Source: Hyalella azteca (lineage: Eukaryota > Arthropoda > Malacostraca > Amphipoda > Hyalellidae). Taken from it: a DNA stretch of 64,000 nucleotides. Made by a program: the position numbers and the translations under genes. Within the stretch, counting starts at the first letter, position 1. The number at the start of each line of letters is the position of its first letter. The stretch is taken from the NCBI RefSeq assembly GCF_000764305.2, contig NW_025942269.1, forward strand, positions 1,367 through 65,366, written 5' to 3'. Positions 1 to 9,562 of this stretch are shown piece by piece. The notes under the pieces were generated by a model. The model had not been told where the DNA came from, ran no database searches, and saw nothing but the letters and a program-made list of their open reading frames with translations.

Positions 1-326
1 TGATGTGCAGCATTACTGGGGTGATGTGCAGCATTACTGGGGTGATGTGCAGCATTACTGGGGTGATGTGCAGCATTACTGGGGTGAAGTGCAGCATTAC
101 TAGGGTGATGTGCAGCATTACTGGGGTGATTTGCAACAATACTGGGGTGATATTCAAAATGACCAGAGTGGTGTGTAGCATCAACAGGGTAATGTGCAAC
201 GTTGCTAGGGTGCTGTTCAGCTTGAACAAGACGGTGTGCAGCATCAGAAACATGACCTTGGTTATGTAAAGCATCACCACGGCGATGTGGTGTGTTAACA
301 AGGCGATTCGCATCATCATCAAGGTG
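1..326 (-). repeat. Coding 21-bp minisatellite encoding HPSNAAH heptads
   Basis: The 3' part of gene 1 is a tandem 21-bp repeat in frame with the protein. The units nearest the edge (3-86, 108-128) are essentially identical and encode HPSNAAH; units at 87-107 and 129-149 carry a few changes (HPSNAAL, HPSIVAN). Further inward the units degenerate (YPVDATH, HPSNVAH, RLVQAEQ, HVSDAAH) but keep the seven-residue register back to HLDDDAN at 306-326. At least 15 units are visible, and the array runs off the window. Confidence 0.9.
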
Positions 327-2177
327 ATCTGATTTGATCTTTGTGGGTTGATGAGGCAGCGCCTTGCTGTCAACTTCAATATCGATTTTGTGCTCCAAAT
401 CTTTTTTCTTCTCACTGCATTGCTGCTTCGTTGCTTCTGGAGTATCTTCAAGCCAGATCAAAATTTCTGCACACAACTTGAAAGCAGCAGAATCATGTCC
501 GAACTTCTCTCTGAGCTTTTCCTTTTGGTCGACGCAGAAAGTTTCAAGATCATTGATGGCATTTTCATTTTCTTTAAATTTTGCTTCATCATCCAGGAAC
601 GCTTCATGATGAGTCAAACAAGTTTTTGCGCGCTTTTTGTCCGATAATAGCCCCCTAATAGGTAAATGGCTTGTTTTCCCGCTAGAAATTACTTCAATTT
701 TAACAATTCCACTTTCATCGATCGTAAATAAAAGTCCGCCAGATGGAGGAGAACGGCCGAGCTGTCCTGCTCCTATTGTCGTCAGTACAAAGGTTTCAAC
801 TCTTTTGTCATCAATCTCTGATATATTTTCATAAAGGCTCATCCCTTTATCATATATGTGTTTCCAGATGTCATTTGAAGTTTGGAAATTGAATTCGCCC
901 GGAATACTTGCTCCAGTTTCAACAATTTTCCCTGACTCCGCATCCGCCTCGAACCAGACACGTCTGGACAACACCTCCTGCACCTCGCGTGGCGTTGAGC
1001 AGCACAACTCGGCAGCTCGGAGGGCAGCGCCACAGGCAACAGCCTCGTCTTTATTGAGCGAGTGATCCAGAGGTTTTCTTAATGTTTTGGCAATGAGACT
1101 TTCTACAGTAGGAATACGCGTTGAGCCTCCCACCAACACAATTGTTCGAACTTTCACCCAATTTTTTAATTTTGCCCATCGACGCAACGCATTTCCGAGG
1201 ATTTCAAACTGGCTCTGGCAAGACTCTTCCATTTCTTGCCGGGAAAACGTAGTTGTGAAGTCGATGCCGTGAGATAATGAGTCCACTTGCAATACGTAAG
1301 AGGTAAGAAGCGTCAGATTGAACTTCAACTTCTCCATGGCGGTTCTCAACCTCACCAAGGCTCCAGGGGACTCTTCGAAACTTTTTCCGTGTTTTTCTTG
1401 AAATTTTGTGACAATGGCTCGCATCATGCAGAAGTCGATACGGTTTCCACTTACCGCTAATCCTCCATAAGCTTCTAGAACTTTAACAGTCCCGTTATCA
1501 ATGGAAAGTATGGCAAAGCTGAGTGAACTAGCACCGAAATCGACGACAGCAACGCAATCTTTTTCCCTGGGGTGCTGGTCCCAGTAAGCGATTGCAGCGG
1601 CGGTGGTCGAGTTGATCAGCGTGACATTCTTAAGGCCGGCGATGCGGGCCGCATCGAGAGTGGCTTGTCGCTGCGCGTTGCTGAAATTTACGGGGACGGT
1701 AATGACGGCGTTTGTGACCGGACTTCCTATATCGTCTTCTGCCACAGATTTCATCTTGGCGATAAGTAAGGCAGTTATTTCTTCCGCATGTAACATCAAC
1801 TCCTTATTCCTGTACTCGATTTTGAAGGCGGCTGAGCCTTTCTCGGTTATTAAAAATTCGGGAAGGAGATTCATCATAAATATTTCGCCAGTCCGAACCT
1901 CATTTCCAGTTATGTATGCCAATTCATTTTTCTGGATCTTCTTGCAGCTCCTGCCGATGACGGTCTTGACGCCATAAAAAGTGTTCTCTGGGCTGAGCGC
2001 CGCCTGGTCCCTAACATCGCTGCCCACGAGGCTGCGGGAGTCGGTGAAGGCAACAAAACTCGGAGTGGTCTTATCGCCGTGAGCGTTTGGCAACACCGTC
2101 ACCGCTCCAGCGCGCACGCTGGCAACACAGCACTTGCCTGCGCCCAGGTCCAGCCCGATGCTGACCGCGCCTGACAT
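1..2177 (-). CDS. Divergent Hsp70/Hsp110-like protein with heptad-repeat tail (gene 1, partial)
   Basis: Read from the ATG at 2,177 this frame stays open for 725 codons to the window edge, so the C-terminus lies outside. It has the full Hsp70 layout: an ATPase domain to about residue 390 (GLDLGAGKCC near the start, the Lys of YGVKTVIGR, DFGASS, GGSTRIP), a short SBD-beta domain, a helical lid to about residue 600, then a histidine-rich tail of heptads from residue 618. Family knowledge: Hsp70s are ATP-driven chaperones and Hsp110s their exchange factors. Both phosphate loops differ from canonical Hsp70 (GTTYS is GAGKC; GGGTFD is GASSLS), so normal ATP cycling is doubtful. The start fits the paralogues, and a CAG acceptor-like site sits 4 bases upstream. 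No introns are seen in the coding part. Close kin lie at 15,873-18,152 and 52,751-55,334. Chaperone-like function is inferred, not shown. Confidence 0.85.
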   Translation of the reverse strand, partial: MSGAVSIGLDLGAGKCCVASVRAGAVTVLPNAHGDKTTPSFVAFTDSRSLVGSDVRDQAALSPENTFYGVKTVIGRSCKKIQKNELAYITGNEVRTGEIFMMNLLPEFLITEKGSAAFKIEYRNKELMLHAEEITALLIAKMKSVAEDDIGSPVTNAVITVPVNFSNAQRQATLDAARIAGLKNVTLINSTTAAAIAYWDQHPREKDCVAVVDFGASSLSFAILSIDNGTVKVLEAYGGLAVSGNRIDFCMMRAIVTKFQEKHGKSFEESPGALVRLRTAMEKLKFNLTLLTSYVLQVDSLSHGIDFTTTFSRQEMEESCQSQFEILGNALRRWAKLKNWVKVRTIVLVGGSTRIPTVESLIAKTLRKPLDHSLNKDEAVACGAALRAAELCCSTPREVQEVLSRRVWFEADAESGKIVETGASIPGEFNFQTSNDIWKHIYDKGMSLYENISEIDDKRVETFVLTTIGAGQLGRSPPSGGLLFTIDESGIVKIEVISSGKTSHLPIRGLLSDKKRAKTCLTHHEAFLDDEAKFKENENAINDLETFCVDQKEKLREKFGHDSAAFKLCAEILIWLEDTPEATKQQCSEKKKDLEHKIDIEVDSKALPHQPTKIKSDHLDDDANRLVNTPHRRGDALHNQGHVSDAAHRLVQAEQHPSNVAHYPVDATHHSGHFEYHPSIVANHPSNAAHHPSNAALHPSNAAHHPSNAAHHPSNAAHHPSNAAH

Positions 2178-2719
2178 CTTCCTGCAAGGTAATTAGTTTA
2201 GTGGCCAAATGTCAACTAGCGCTTTAGCTATTTAGCTTACACCTCCGAATGTCAAGATGAACATCACAAAATAGGTGGACGGTATCAGAGATCGAAAGTT
2301 TCTTAAATCATAAAATCCTTCATCATCTAGACAGGGCGGAAGGTTTCAAGTGTTCAGCCCGCTGTAGCTGGCGCGAAAGAAGCAGCGTTAGCATCTCAAA
2401 GAGACGAAGTGACAAGTAAGGAGGGGCAGGTGAAAAGCAACAGAAACGTAGACACTCGTACAAGAGTTCGCTAACACGGGACGTCGGCCGCCCGCACTAG
2501 AGAGGCAGAGAAGGGAAATGTAAGGAATTCTCCCTAAATAATTACTTAATGTAAGGAATCCTCCCTACATAATGACAACCCCACAACTGAGACCTGCAGT
2601 CAGAGAGGATACAAAAGACAAGGTTGAGATTCGGGTGCAAAATAGCGACATTATGAACAACAATTAATTGGAATCAACTGTAACATCCCCAGAGCCCAAC
2701 ACGTACCGGCGTTTCCCGT
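2178..2719 (-). promoter_or_regulatory. 5' flank of gene 1 with probable 3' splice site
   Basis: On the minus strand ACCTTGCAG ends at 2,182, followed by GAAG and the ATG. The same CAG/GAA-ATG layout precedes the genes at 15,873-18,152 and 52,751-55,334 and the decayed copy at 25,097, so a 5'-UTR intron ending just before the start codon is likely. No heat-shock element of three clean nGAAn units was found, and no TATA box is assigned. Confidence 0.4.
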
Positions 2720-2723
2720 TTAA

Positions 2724-3802
2724 GGGGACCGGCTACCCTAAAATTTTCAATTTCGGCGTTTTCCGGTTTTTGTGCTCATCTTAAAGCTTACTTTCTGACG
2801 CATCGAACGGTACCAGAATAATCTCTCTACGTCGAAAAATGATTTCGTGACAGCTCCCCAAAGGAGAGCTTTTGTTTTGAGGCCACTTCAGTAAAGTCTA
2901 TGGGATTAATTCGAAGGCTGGACACACTAAAAAGGAACGTCTGACGTAAAGCGGCCAATTATGGCATTATCTGGTGCTTATACTTATCTTAAAGCTTACT
3001 TTCTGACGCGTGTAACGGTACCATAATCATCTTTCTACGTGCATTTTTACATACACAACGCACCGTGGAACAGGGGGCGGTACTGGGCGGCCTTCAGTAA
3101 TCCCTATGGGAGTAATTCGAAGGCGGGACTATAAATACAGCCTGCTGTCGCCAAAGCAGTTAGTGCCCATCATGACAGCGAGGTGAAAGGTGTGCAGCCA
3201 GTTGTTCTATGCCTTCCTGACTTGGTTTGAGGCTTAGTTACGGTATCTAGGCTACGTTACGACTCTTTTACGTCGTTTTACGTGCCGCGCGCCAGTTTTT
3301 TGGGCGTGGTGAAAACCTCCTATTGCTCTCACGGCAAACCTATATCCTCCTACAGTTTTCAAGCTACAGCAATGAGACATATACCATTCGATTCGTAAAG
3401 ACCATACCAATCGATTTGAACATCACTTTTTTGAATTTTCGTCTGGTTCGTTTTTTATATGGGGGAGAAGGGGGGGAAGAGGGGGAAAAATGAGAAAAAT
3501 GGGAAAAACGCGCATAAAAAAACTATGGGGAAAATGAAAAAAAAACATGTTTGAATCGATAGGTATGGTCTTTACGAATCGAATGATACATGCCTCGATG
3601 TTGAAGGATGATCTTTGTAGAAGGAGATAGATTTTCTTAAGTACCCGTTTTTAGCCGTTTTCTATGAATTTCACATTTTCTATCAATTTTTTCGCAAAAT
3701 TTATGGAAGAAAAATGTTATTTTTTACATTTTACGTATGTATGTGAAGTTTCATGATGATCGGATAATAACTAGAAGTTTTTCCGGAGGGTAGCCGGTCC
3801 CT
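2724..3802. mobile_element. Non-autonomous TTAA-flanked element (piggyBac-like MITE)
   Basis: Inverted ends GGGACCGGCTACCCT (left, from 2,725) and its complement (right, ending 3,801) lie inside TTAA on both sides (2,720-2,723 and 3,803-3,806). The paralogous segment keeps a single TTAA at 55,470-55,473 with no insert, which is an empty site. TTAA duplication is typical of piggyBac-type elements. No transposase is encoded. Inside there are two diverged copies of a roughly 250-bp module (CTTAAAGCTTACTTTCTGACGC at about 2,782 and 2,991) and an inner inverted repeat (about 3,378-3,420 against 3,553-3,590). Confidence 0.8.
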
Positions 3803-3806
3803 TTAA

Positions 3807-4788
3807 TTTCATGAGTGTTACTTTTTTCATTTGTCATTGAAACAAATGATTTCATTTCGAACAAAAAGATGAAAAAAATGAAATTCGCAGCGCACAGTGT
3901 ATAATAGGCACGAATTAATAAGTCCGATATTCACACAAATGAATGGTTGCCGAACCATTGTTGCGTAAACCAGCATTGTGAGCACAATTGTTGCTTTGAG
4001 TGAAAAAACAATACATTTTATATTGTAATAGTACATGCAACATTGCACCAATACATGTAACTGGATACTAACTCTATCTTAACCAGCGTAAAACTTAAAG
4101 GCACCATTTTTGAAAGGAACTGAAGGGTCTCTTGCAACCTGATTTTCCAGGTATCGAGAAACAGCCGATTTTAATTACATTTTTCGTGGAAAAAGCGCCA
4201 AATGGAAATAAAAATACGAGGAAAACAATTTTACAATGAAGATTGATGGTGACACTATTAAGGCGTATTGGCTAAAAAGTGAACCGATTATTTATTTGTT
4301 GTTCAGTTTGGTCTTGAAGCATTGAATGATCTTGCTCATGATAATCTTCTAACGCGTTGATCTTATAGAAATGTGAGATCGAATAATTCAACAAAAGAAT
4401 ATTTTATTCAAGTAAAGCGTAAAACTGCGTTTGTTTATCAAAATTTTCATCTTCTCAATTATTATCAAAAACTTTGCAATAATGGAAGTTACGTATCGAA
4501 CTAACAATCGTTTTGAAGCTGAAGACCATTGACAAAGTATTCAGATTCAGAAGTAATTCTACTCACATTTTTGAGCAAATTATCGCCTCGAACTAATGCA
4601 TTGGGCTTTCGGTACGATGCTTGCACCAGCTGACTGCACCATAACCTCACACGTCAGTCATATTCTTAGCACTGATACTGGCTATCACCTGAACACGTCG
4701 CCTCCTACGACTGCAAACGAAGCTCGATATGTCGACACAAAACAGCCTATCATCTTGTAACTAATACTCTTATAGACATAATATCATT
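3807..4788. other. Diverged duplicated flank, no gene
   Basis: AT-rich spacer that aligns by eye to 55,474-57,319 once the hAT insertion in the right copy is removed (shared GAATGGTTGCCGAACCATTG-like and CTTGAAGCATTGAATGATC-like stretches). No open frame with coding character was found. Confidence 0.6.
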
Positions 4789-5127
4789 GTAAGGTTTGTT
4801 CGGTTCGAGGAATTTGAATACACAACTTTTCTTGAACTTCTTATCAAATTCGGTTTGTGTGAAACCAAGCAATAGTTTATTAATTGCATATAAAAATGAT
4901 ATTGCACATGAGTAGACGAGTAAAATGCTTTAATTCGAGCACGATCACACTATATCTAAACACGCTTGCAAATATTCAGAACATAATTTCTAATTAAAAC
5001 ACGTACCAAATGTTTTCTTCAGTTAGGTAATTTGAGAGCCAGCATAGAACTAAAAACAAATACGTGGATTAAAATGAGATATAACTGAGTTGTGCACGAC
5101 ATACACGCACCGTAAGAACGATTGCAC
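4789..5127 (-). repeat. LTR of BEL/Pao element 1 (downstream LTR)
   Basis: Starts TGTAAGGTTTGTTCGG and ends near CACCGTAAGAACGATT. It matches 7,732-8,281 over the shared parts (AATGATATTGCACATGAGTAG, AATTAAAACACGTACC, CTAAAAACAAATACGTGGAT) but lacks a central stretch of about 200 bases. Confidence 0.7.
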
Positions 5128-5141
5128 CCAAAAATTTACGC

Positions 5142-5324
5142 TTACATTACCCGCGTACATGTGCTGACTGGGCCATTGAACGCCCAACCAAGACAGTGAA
5201 GAGATGCAAATTGTTGTCCCCACTTACCATCCACCGTTGACAACGTCTTAACAAGGCCAGGCGAGTTCATGCCTACTAGAACGCTAACGTCGACGTTCAC
5301 GAAAGCGAATGGTACATCTTGCAA
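5142..5324 (-). pseudogene. BEL/Pao aspartic protease region fragment
   Basis: A 60-residue frame reading DVSVLVGMNSPG and then LGWAFNGPVS. The family pattern in Pao-type polyproteins is a VxxLIGxDxP segment followed by LGWxxxGPV, between the protease and the reverse transcriptase. It is preserved in both element copies (also 58,059-58,259). The active-site part upstream is not recognisable, so no function is expected. Confidence 0.65.
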
Positions 5325-5779
5325 ATCGGCAGATTCTCGACATCTCCCTAATTAGGAATATCGTGTTTAGAAAGAAAGCTAGTTGATGAAGGCTTCGTAA
5401 ATAAAATTTGAATTGACCTTAATTTGCTACTATCTATAGGGGAAATCGCCAAATTCATCAAAATTTCAGTCTCTAGTTCCTTCTTTTGCGTTTACCATGG
5501 TGCTCAATAGGACTTTGGTGGGACGAGTACAGGCACCCAAACTGTTCTATAATATCTTCTCCTATCCAGCTATCTGACGAGTGACAGTCAAGAGCATCGT
5601 TCACGGTGACGAATTCCTCATTGCCGATCCTAATTTTTACGACAATGATTGGGCAGAAAAAAAATTAGTAGTCTTACCCGCCCCATCGACGTAATTTGAT
5701 ATGGGAAGATGATTTTATTATAAGAGATCTTATAAGAATTATAATCATTATTATAAGATCGCTCCATGATATGGGAAGA

Positions 5780-6510
5780 TCAATTATAATGCTCCGACGT
5801 CCTCGCCTTTTTTCTTAGGCCAATTATTAGGACGTTTCAAGTAGGCATGTGCGATCATGAATTCATTTCCAAATTCTTCTCGTAGCAAGGTTCTGACCTG
5901 CAGCGGGTAAGCAACTTCGGGACTGCACCCTGCGTGTAAAAGTTGCATTATTAATGCAACTTTTAACCAGCTTCTGAACTTCGCCCGTTGTAAACTGTTC
6001 TAACTAAACCAGTCTGTACAAAAGATCGAAAATCTCGTTTCGATTATTTTATCGAACTATCGCAGAAACTCGTTGAACCTTGTCACGTCAGAACCGCCAA
6101 AGACTTCCAAATCACACCTGGGCAACAAGTTTTGTCGCTGGTAATAATCAAATTGCTCGAGATCTCGTTCTGCCTCATTAGAACCAGAAGAAGCAAGTGA
6201 CTTAGTGCAGCGCGAAAAGAGACTTTCGGAATTCGTGCCGCTACGCCACGATTAGATCCAGCAACTTCAGTTATGAATGTACTGATGAACAGCGACCAAA
6301 TAAGGAACAGCTATATATTTTATCGAGTTCAGTCTCTAACACCTCGTTCTCAATTTCGGCGCGTTCAACCTCAAATCTTCTCTTCAAGTCCTCCAATGTT
6401 GCCTGCTCGCGCCTTAGGGTCAATTCCTCACACCCTAGAGCTTTCGTCTTTTCGAAGAGTTGTCTATCGGCGATGGTCTCAATCCTTTTTATGCCAGGCG
6501 AATTCGTCCT
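5780..6510 (-). pseudogene. BEL/Pao Gag remnant (core and coiled coil)
   Basis: 5,780-6,130 aligns by eye with the better-kept Gag core at 58,586-59,062 but has several frame breaks and an expanded stretch near 5,920-5,970. 6,285-6,510 encodes a charged coiled-coil-like piece (EELTLRREQATLEDLKRRFE), common upstream of the Gag core in this family. The MITE at 6,511 cuts it from its N-terminal part (7,406-7,640). Confidence 0.6.
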
Positions 6511-7405
6511 GGGGCCGTATTATCAAAACTTCGTAAGTACGCAAAATCGACTTACGAGTGGCGTAAGTGCTGACTTGATGACGTGACTCTAGAGGTGGTA
6601 TTATCAAAACATTTGCGCGGGAAGATACGTAACGTAACTGTACGCCTGCTCGGAGATGTCGTAAGTGAAGTTCCCCACAAGTTTAGAGTGTCTGCTGAAG
6701 CGATAGGAAACTATTGATTTACTAGAAAGTAGCAACACCTTGACTTGTGATAGAATTTTGTCAATAATCCGACAGCGCGGATTATACACGCATAGAATGA
6801 TGGCTCTACTTGTAATATCTCCACTACTTGATCGTGCAACATTTGCACGATCAAAATATGTGATCGTGCTAAACAGTGCTATTGGAAAAAAAATCAATTG
6901 AGTTAATGCCAGGAGCTGATTTTGTTTTCCTTTTACGTTATATTTTACAAGCAAATGCATATTACGTTATATTTTACAAGCGCGAAAGCAAAGCTTTCGC
7001 GCCCAACTCTCATCATTCATTCCTTCTAGTCGGTATTTTTTATCTCTGCCAACCATAATTTTTTGCTCCGTACACAGATTTCTTCTTCAACCAGCGCTGT
7101 TTATTAAAAAGAGTTCACAACTATTTTAGAACGGCTTTTTCTGGGCCAACAAGGAGTTATACCGACAGACAGCATTCGATAGTCGATACCATCGAAGGCA
7201 TCGATTCCCGCCATCGAAGTTCACAGAATGTAAACAAATCCAAAGCCTCTGATTGGTCAGTTGGCCAGATGGTTTTGATACTACGCTTTTAGCTAAGTCT
7301 TACGTACGAATGTTTTGATAATGCCAAAATTAGGGTGTACTTACGTAACACGTAACTTTTTTGTCGGAAGTACAAAAAGTTGCGAAGTTTTGATAATACG
7401 GCCCC
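6511..7405. mobile_element. 0.9-kb MITE, family 1, full-length copy
   Basis: Terminal inverted repeats GGGGCCGTATTATCAAAAC and its complement, with subterminal TTCGTAAGTAC / GTACAAAAAGTTGCGAAG. It is inserted in the Gag remnant and is absent from the paralogous element at 57,320-59,948. Related copies are at 26,315-26,567 (short) and 31,913-32,827 (full length, other orientation). No transposase is seen. A short target duplication is possible but not clear, so no superfamily is assigned. Confidence 0.8.
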
Positions 7406-7640
7406 TGATGACGAACTAGAGGCAGACGAACGATATGAGTGGGGAAAAGACCGTGACGCTGGTCTGTGTTCGACATCAATTTACGATGAGAAGTGATGAG
7501 TTCTTGATTCGTAATCGAAAAGAATTTATTAGTTATTTGTGAGGATTAACTCACTCGATAAACTCCTGGCTGTCGCAGGATTCGGCTGTTCAGCAACTCT
7601 TCGATCTCATTATCCTTTCTCGTCGCAGCGCCAAGCTTGT
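7406..7640 (-). pseudogene. BEL/Pao Gag N-terminal remnant
   Basis: The minus strand reads KDNEIEELLN and then a shortened end. The homologous stretch at 59,150-59,290 keeps a longer version (LHGDFELIRKLYLEYL). It is disrupted and shortened here; it belongs to the Gag remnant on the other side of the MITE. Confidence 0.5.
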
Positions 7641-7731
7641 CTGACGGAAGAGTGACGTCACAAACAGGGTGGAGTAAGAAGCATTGTTGGCTCTTTTGAC
7701 TTCGAAATCCTGACGTACTTCTATGTGAAAC

Positions 7732-8281
7732 TGTAAGGTAGGTTCGCTTGGAGGGATTTGAATACGCGAGTTTTCTCGAACTTGTTAAAATCGGTTGCTG
7801 TCCCTCGACCCCAAACAAACCCCAATCACCCACAACCGACCAAATCATGCGCAAGCGCATGCGCCTTGTCATCTCCTATTTTTTTCCATTTCTCCCTCTT
7901 TCTGGCCGCTCAGCGCCACCTCTTGTTGTTCTCTTCCACTCTTTCCTAGTGACACCGCAATAACAACAACAACAACAATGCGTGCCACTGTGAAACAATT
8001 CGAAGATCACAACAGTAGTAAAATATTTCATTACTTGCATACATATAAAAATTGTATTGCACAAGAGTAGACGAGTAAAATGCTTAAATTCGAACACGAT
8101 CACACAAGGTCTAAAAACGCATGCAAATATTCAGAACATAATTCCTAATTAAAACACGTACCAAATATTTTCTTCAGCTAGGTAAGTCGAAAGCCAGCAT
8201 AGAACTAAAAACAAATACGTGGATTAAAATAAGCTATAACTGAGTTGTGAACGACATACACGCACCATAAGAACGATTTAG
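7732..8281 (-). repeat. LTR of BEL/Pao element 1 (upstream LTR)
   Basis: Starts TGTAAGGTAGGTTCGC and ends near CACCATAAGAACGATT. Longer than the other LTR because it keeps a pyrimidine-rich central part (CCAATCACCCACAACCGACC) that the paralogous LTR at 59,391-59,948 also keeps. Confidence 0.7.
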
Positions 8282-8441
8282 CTGAAAAATGAACGCTAAA
8301 GGATTTAAATTCAACAATCATCAAATAGAAGAATATATTGGGAAAACGTAATTTTACCTCCAACGAGCTAACTCCGTTCATTAACTGCTATTCATCGAAA
8401 CCTAACGATATGTCACATGGAGGTTAATATGGTTAGCGTTA

Positions 8442-9151
8442 GAAATTTAAAAGCGAAGAAAACACCACAAAAATTTAGCATATCTCTTTTGAAAACGTTT
8501 CGGAGACCAGCTCCATCGTCAGTTCGATAAATCTAGAACACAGATAAAGGTAGAAAATTAGTTTGGAGTTAATAAAAAACACAGAAGTTAAAAACCTAAA
8601 TTTACAGACAAAGGGCAGAATAATAAAGTAAGTACCTATCTATTCACAATTTCTAATGGATAAGAACTATAGGCTGCATTTAAACTAGGCCTCTCTTTAA
8701 AAATATACAATGATTCCAAAATACGCAGATCGGAAGCCCCAGAACTATAAGCTAAAACCTTAAAGTCTGTGTCGGACACTGGAACGTTGCACTGTTCGGC
8801 GTGAGTGCGCACAGCCGAATGAGGAGGGCGCGATAGTAACTACCCAGCCCTATAACTCCTCCCTCTATGCTCAGCGACCCGAGTGTAGAAGTTGCGTGCC
8901 GTCATCCCGACGTACGCAGATGCGCATCGTGCACAACTAAATTTATAAACTAGGGACGATCGCATATGAGAAGGAAGGAAATCTTTGTACCTAAAAAAGA
9001 ACCTATTTTGAAATTATTCACCAGTAAGATACGAAGATTAATGTCCGGGAAGTATTTCATAAACAAAACTTTTAATTCTCTTGACATAACTTCGGACGCA
9101 TGGCCGAAGTATGGAAGAGAACAGTAAACAACGCTTCTACTATCAGGCTCT
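8442..9151 (-). mobile_element. Penelope-like element fragment with GIY-YIG domain (copy 1)
   Basis: Flanked by an 11-base direct repeat, GGTTAGCGTTA, at 8,431-8,441 and 9,152-9,162; the paralogous segment near 60,110-60,120 lacks the insert. The minus strand encodes the C-terminal part of a Penelope-like polyprotein: an LRSSLVYKF-like lead-in, CARC, AYVGMTARNF, RVAEHRGRS, SRPPHSAVRTHAEQC, and an end at 8,636. One in-frame TAG interrupts it after RSYRAG, so it is dead. The 3' untranslated part carries a hammerhead motif (8,481-8,529). Confidence 0.8.
8481..8529 (-). ncRNA. Minimal hammerhead ribozyme motif of the Penelope-like element
   Basis: The minus strand reads TATC-GAA, CTGACGA (core box 1), TGGAGCTGGTCTCC (helix II, GGAG/CTCC), GAA, then ACGT (very short, self-complementary helix III), T (cleavage position), and TTC...GATA, which closes helix I against TATC-GAA. 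This matches the minimal type I hammerheads described in Penelope-like retroelements. The core bases CUGANGA and GAA are intact. The second element copy (20,720-20,765) has a broken core. Cleavage itself is inferred. Confidence 0.75.
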
Positions 9152-9162
9152 GGTTAGCGTTA

Positions 9163-9440
9163 CTGATGTAACTCGACTGATGACGTAACGCGACTAATGT
9201 AACGCGACTGATGTAACTGATGTAATTTCGCGTTACTGACTGATGTAACGCTACTGATGTAACGCGACTGGAACGCGAAGTTTGCGTTGCCCACGAAGCC
9301 GGATTGCATTGAACTTCGCTTACCATTAATTTTTTTCATTGCAATCTACATATTTCGATTTCCGAGGCATGAAAGATTCAAATCAGACAACAGTAAACAG
9401 TTAAATAATTTTAGAAATAACAATAACATTGTTCAACTGT
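9163..9440. other. Short CTGATGTAACGCGA-type repeats and shared flank
   Basis: 9,160-9,270 holds a handful of imperfect repeats of about 14 bases around GATGTAACGCGACT. From about 9,290 the sequence again follows the paralogous flank near 60,150-60,385. No gene is seen. Confidence 0.5.
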
Positions 9441-9562
9441 GTAGAGCATCAACTACCTTTCACTCTCCGTTTTTCCCCCTCACACTACACTTCACTCTCC
9501 GTATTCCCCCCTCACACTACCCTCCTTGTCGCGTATGGTTGTGTATCGCGTATCTCACCATA
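9441..9562. repeat. Short array of the 32-bp minisatellite (pyrimidine strand)
   Basis: Two to three units of CACTCTCCGTATTCCCCC-CTCACACTAC, followed by CTTGTCGCGTATGG and TATCTCACC. The same units and the same flank occur in inverse orientation at 19,830-20,230, also next to a Penelope-like fragment. Confidence 0.7.

Larger units (their letters stand above)
4789..8281 (-). mobile_element. BEL/Pao-type LTR retrotransposon, degenerate, interrupted by a MITE
   Basis: Two LTR-like direct repeats (4,789-5,127 and 7,732-8,281) flank a minus-strand remnant. Starting from the right it holds a Gag coiled-coil piece, a MITE insertion (6,511-7,405), the Gag core and a protease fragment. Reverse transcriptase, RNase H and integrase are missing, so the element was internally deleted before the segmental duplication. 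Its paralogue at 57,320-59,948 shows the same deletion. Confidence 0.75.
1..9438. repeat. Left copy of a direct segmental duplication (pairs with 52,751-60,385)
   Basis: The order is the same in both copies: Hsp70-like gene on the minus strand, its upstream flank, a BEL/Pao element with both LTRs, and a shared 3' flank. Similarity is visible to about 9,438 (GAAATAACAATAACATTG), where it stops at a junction with minisatellite and Hsp70-like fragments. Insertions unique to this copy are the TTAA element, the MITE at 6,511-7,405 and the Penelope-like element at 8,442-9,151. Confidence 0.8.

Noticed and set aside
3..269. Plus-strand frame of repeated MCSITGV units
   Set aside because: It is the antisense of the heptad-repeat tail of gene 1, whose frame on the minus strand is open for 725 codons and has Hsp70 domains.
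2200..2340. Heat-shock element at CGAAAGTTTC
   Set aside because: Only one imperfect GAA/TTC pair; a working element needs at least three adjacent units.
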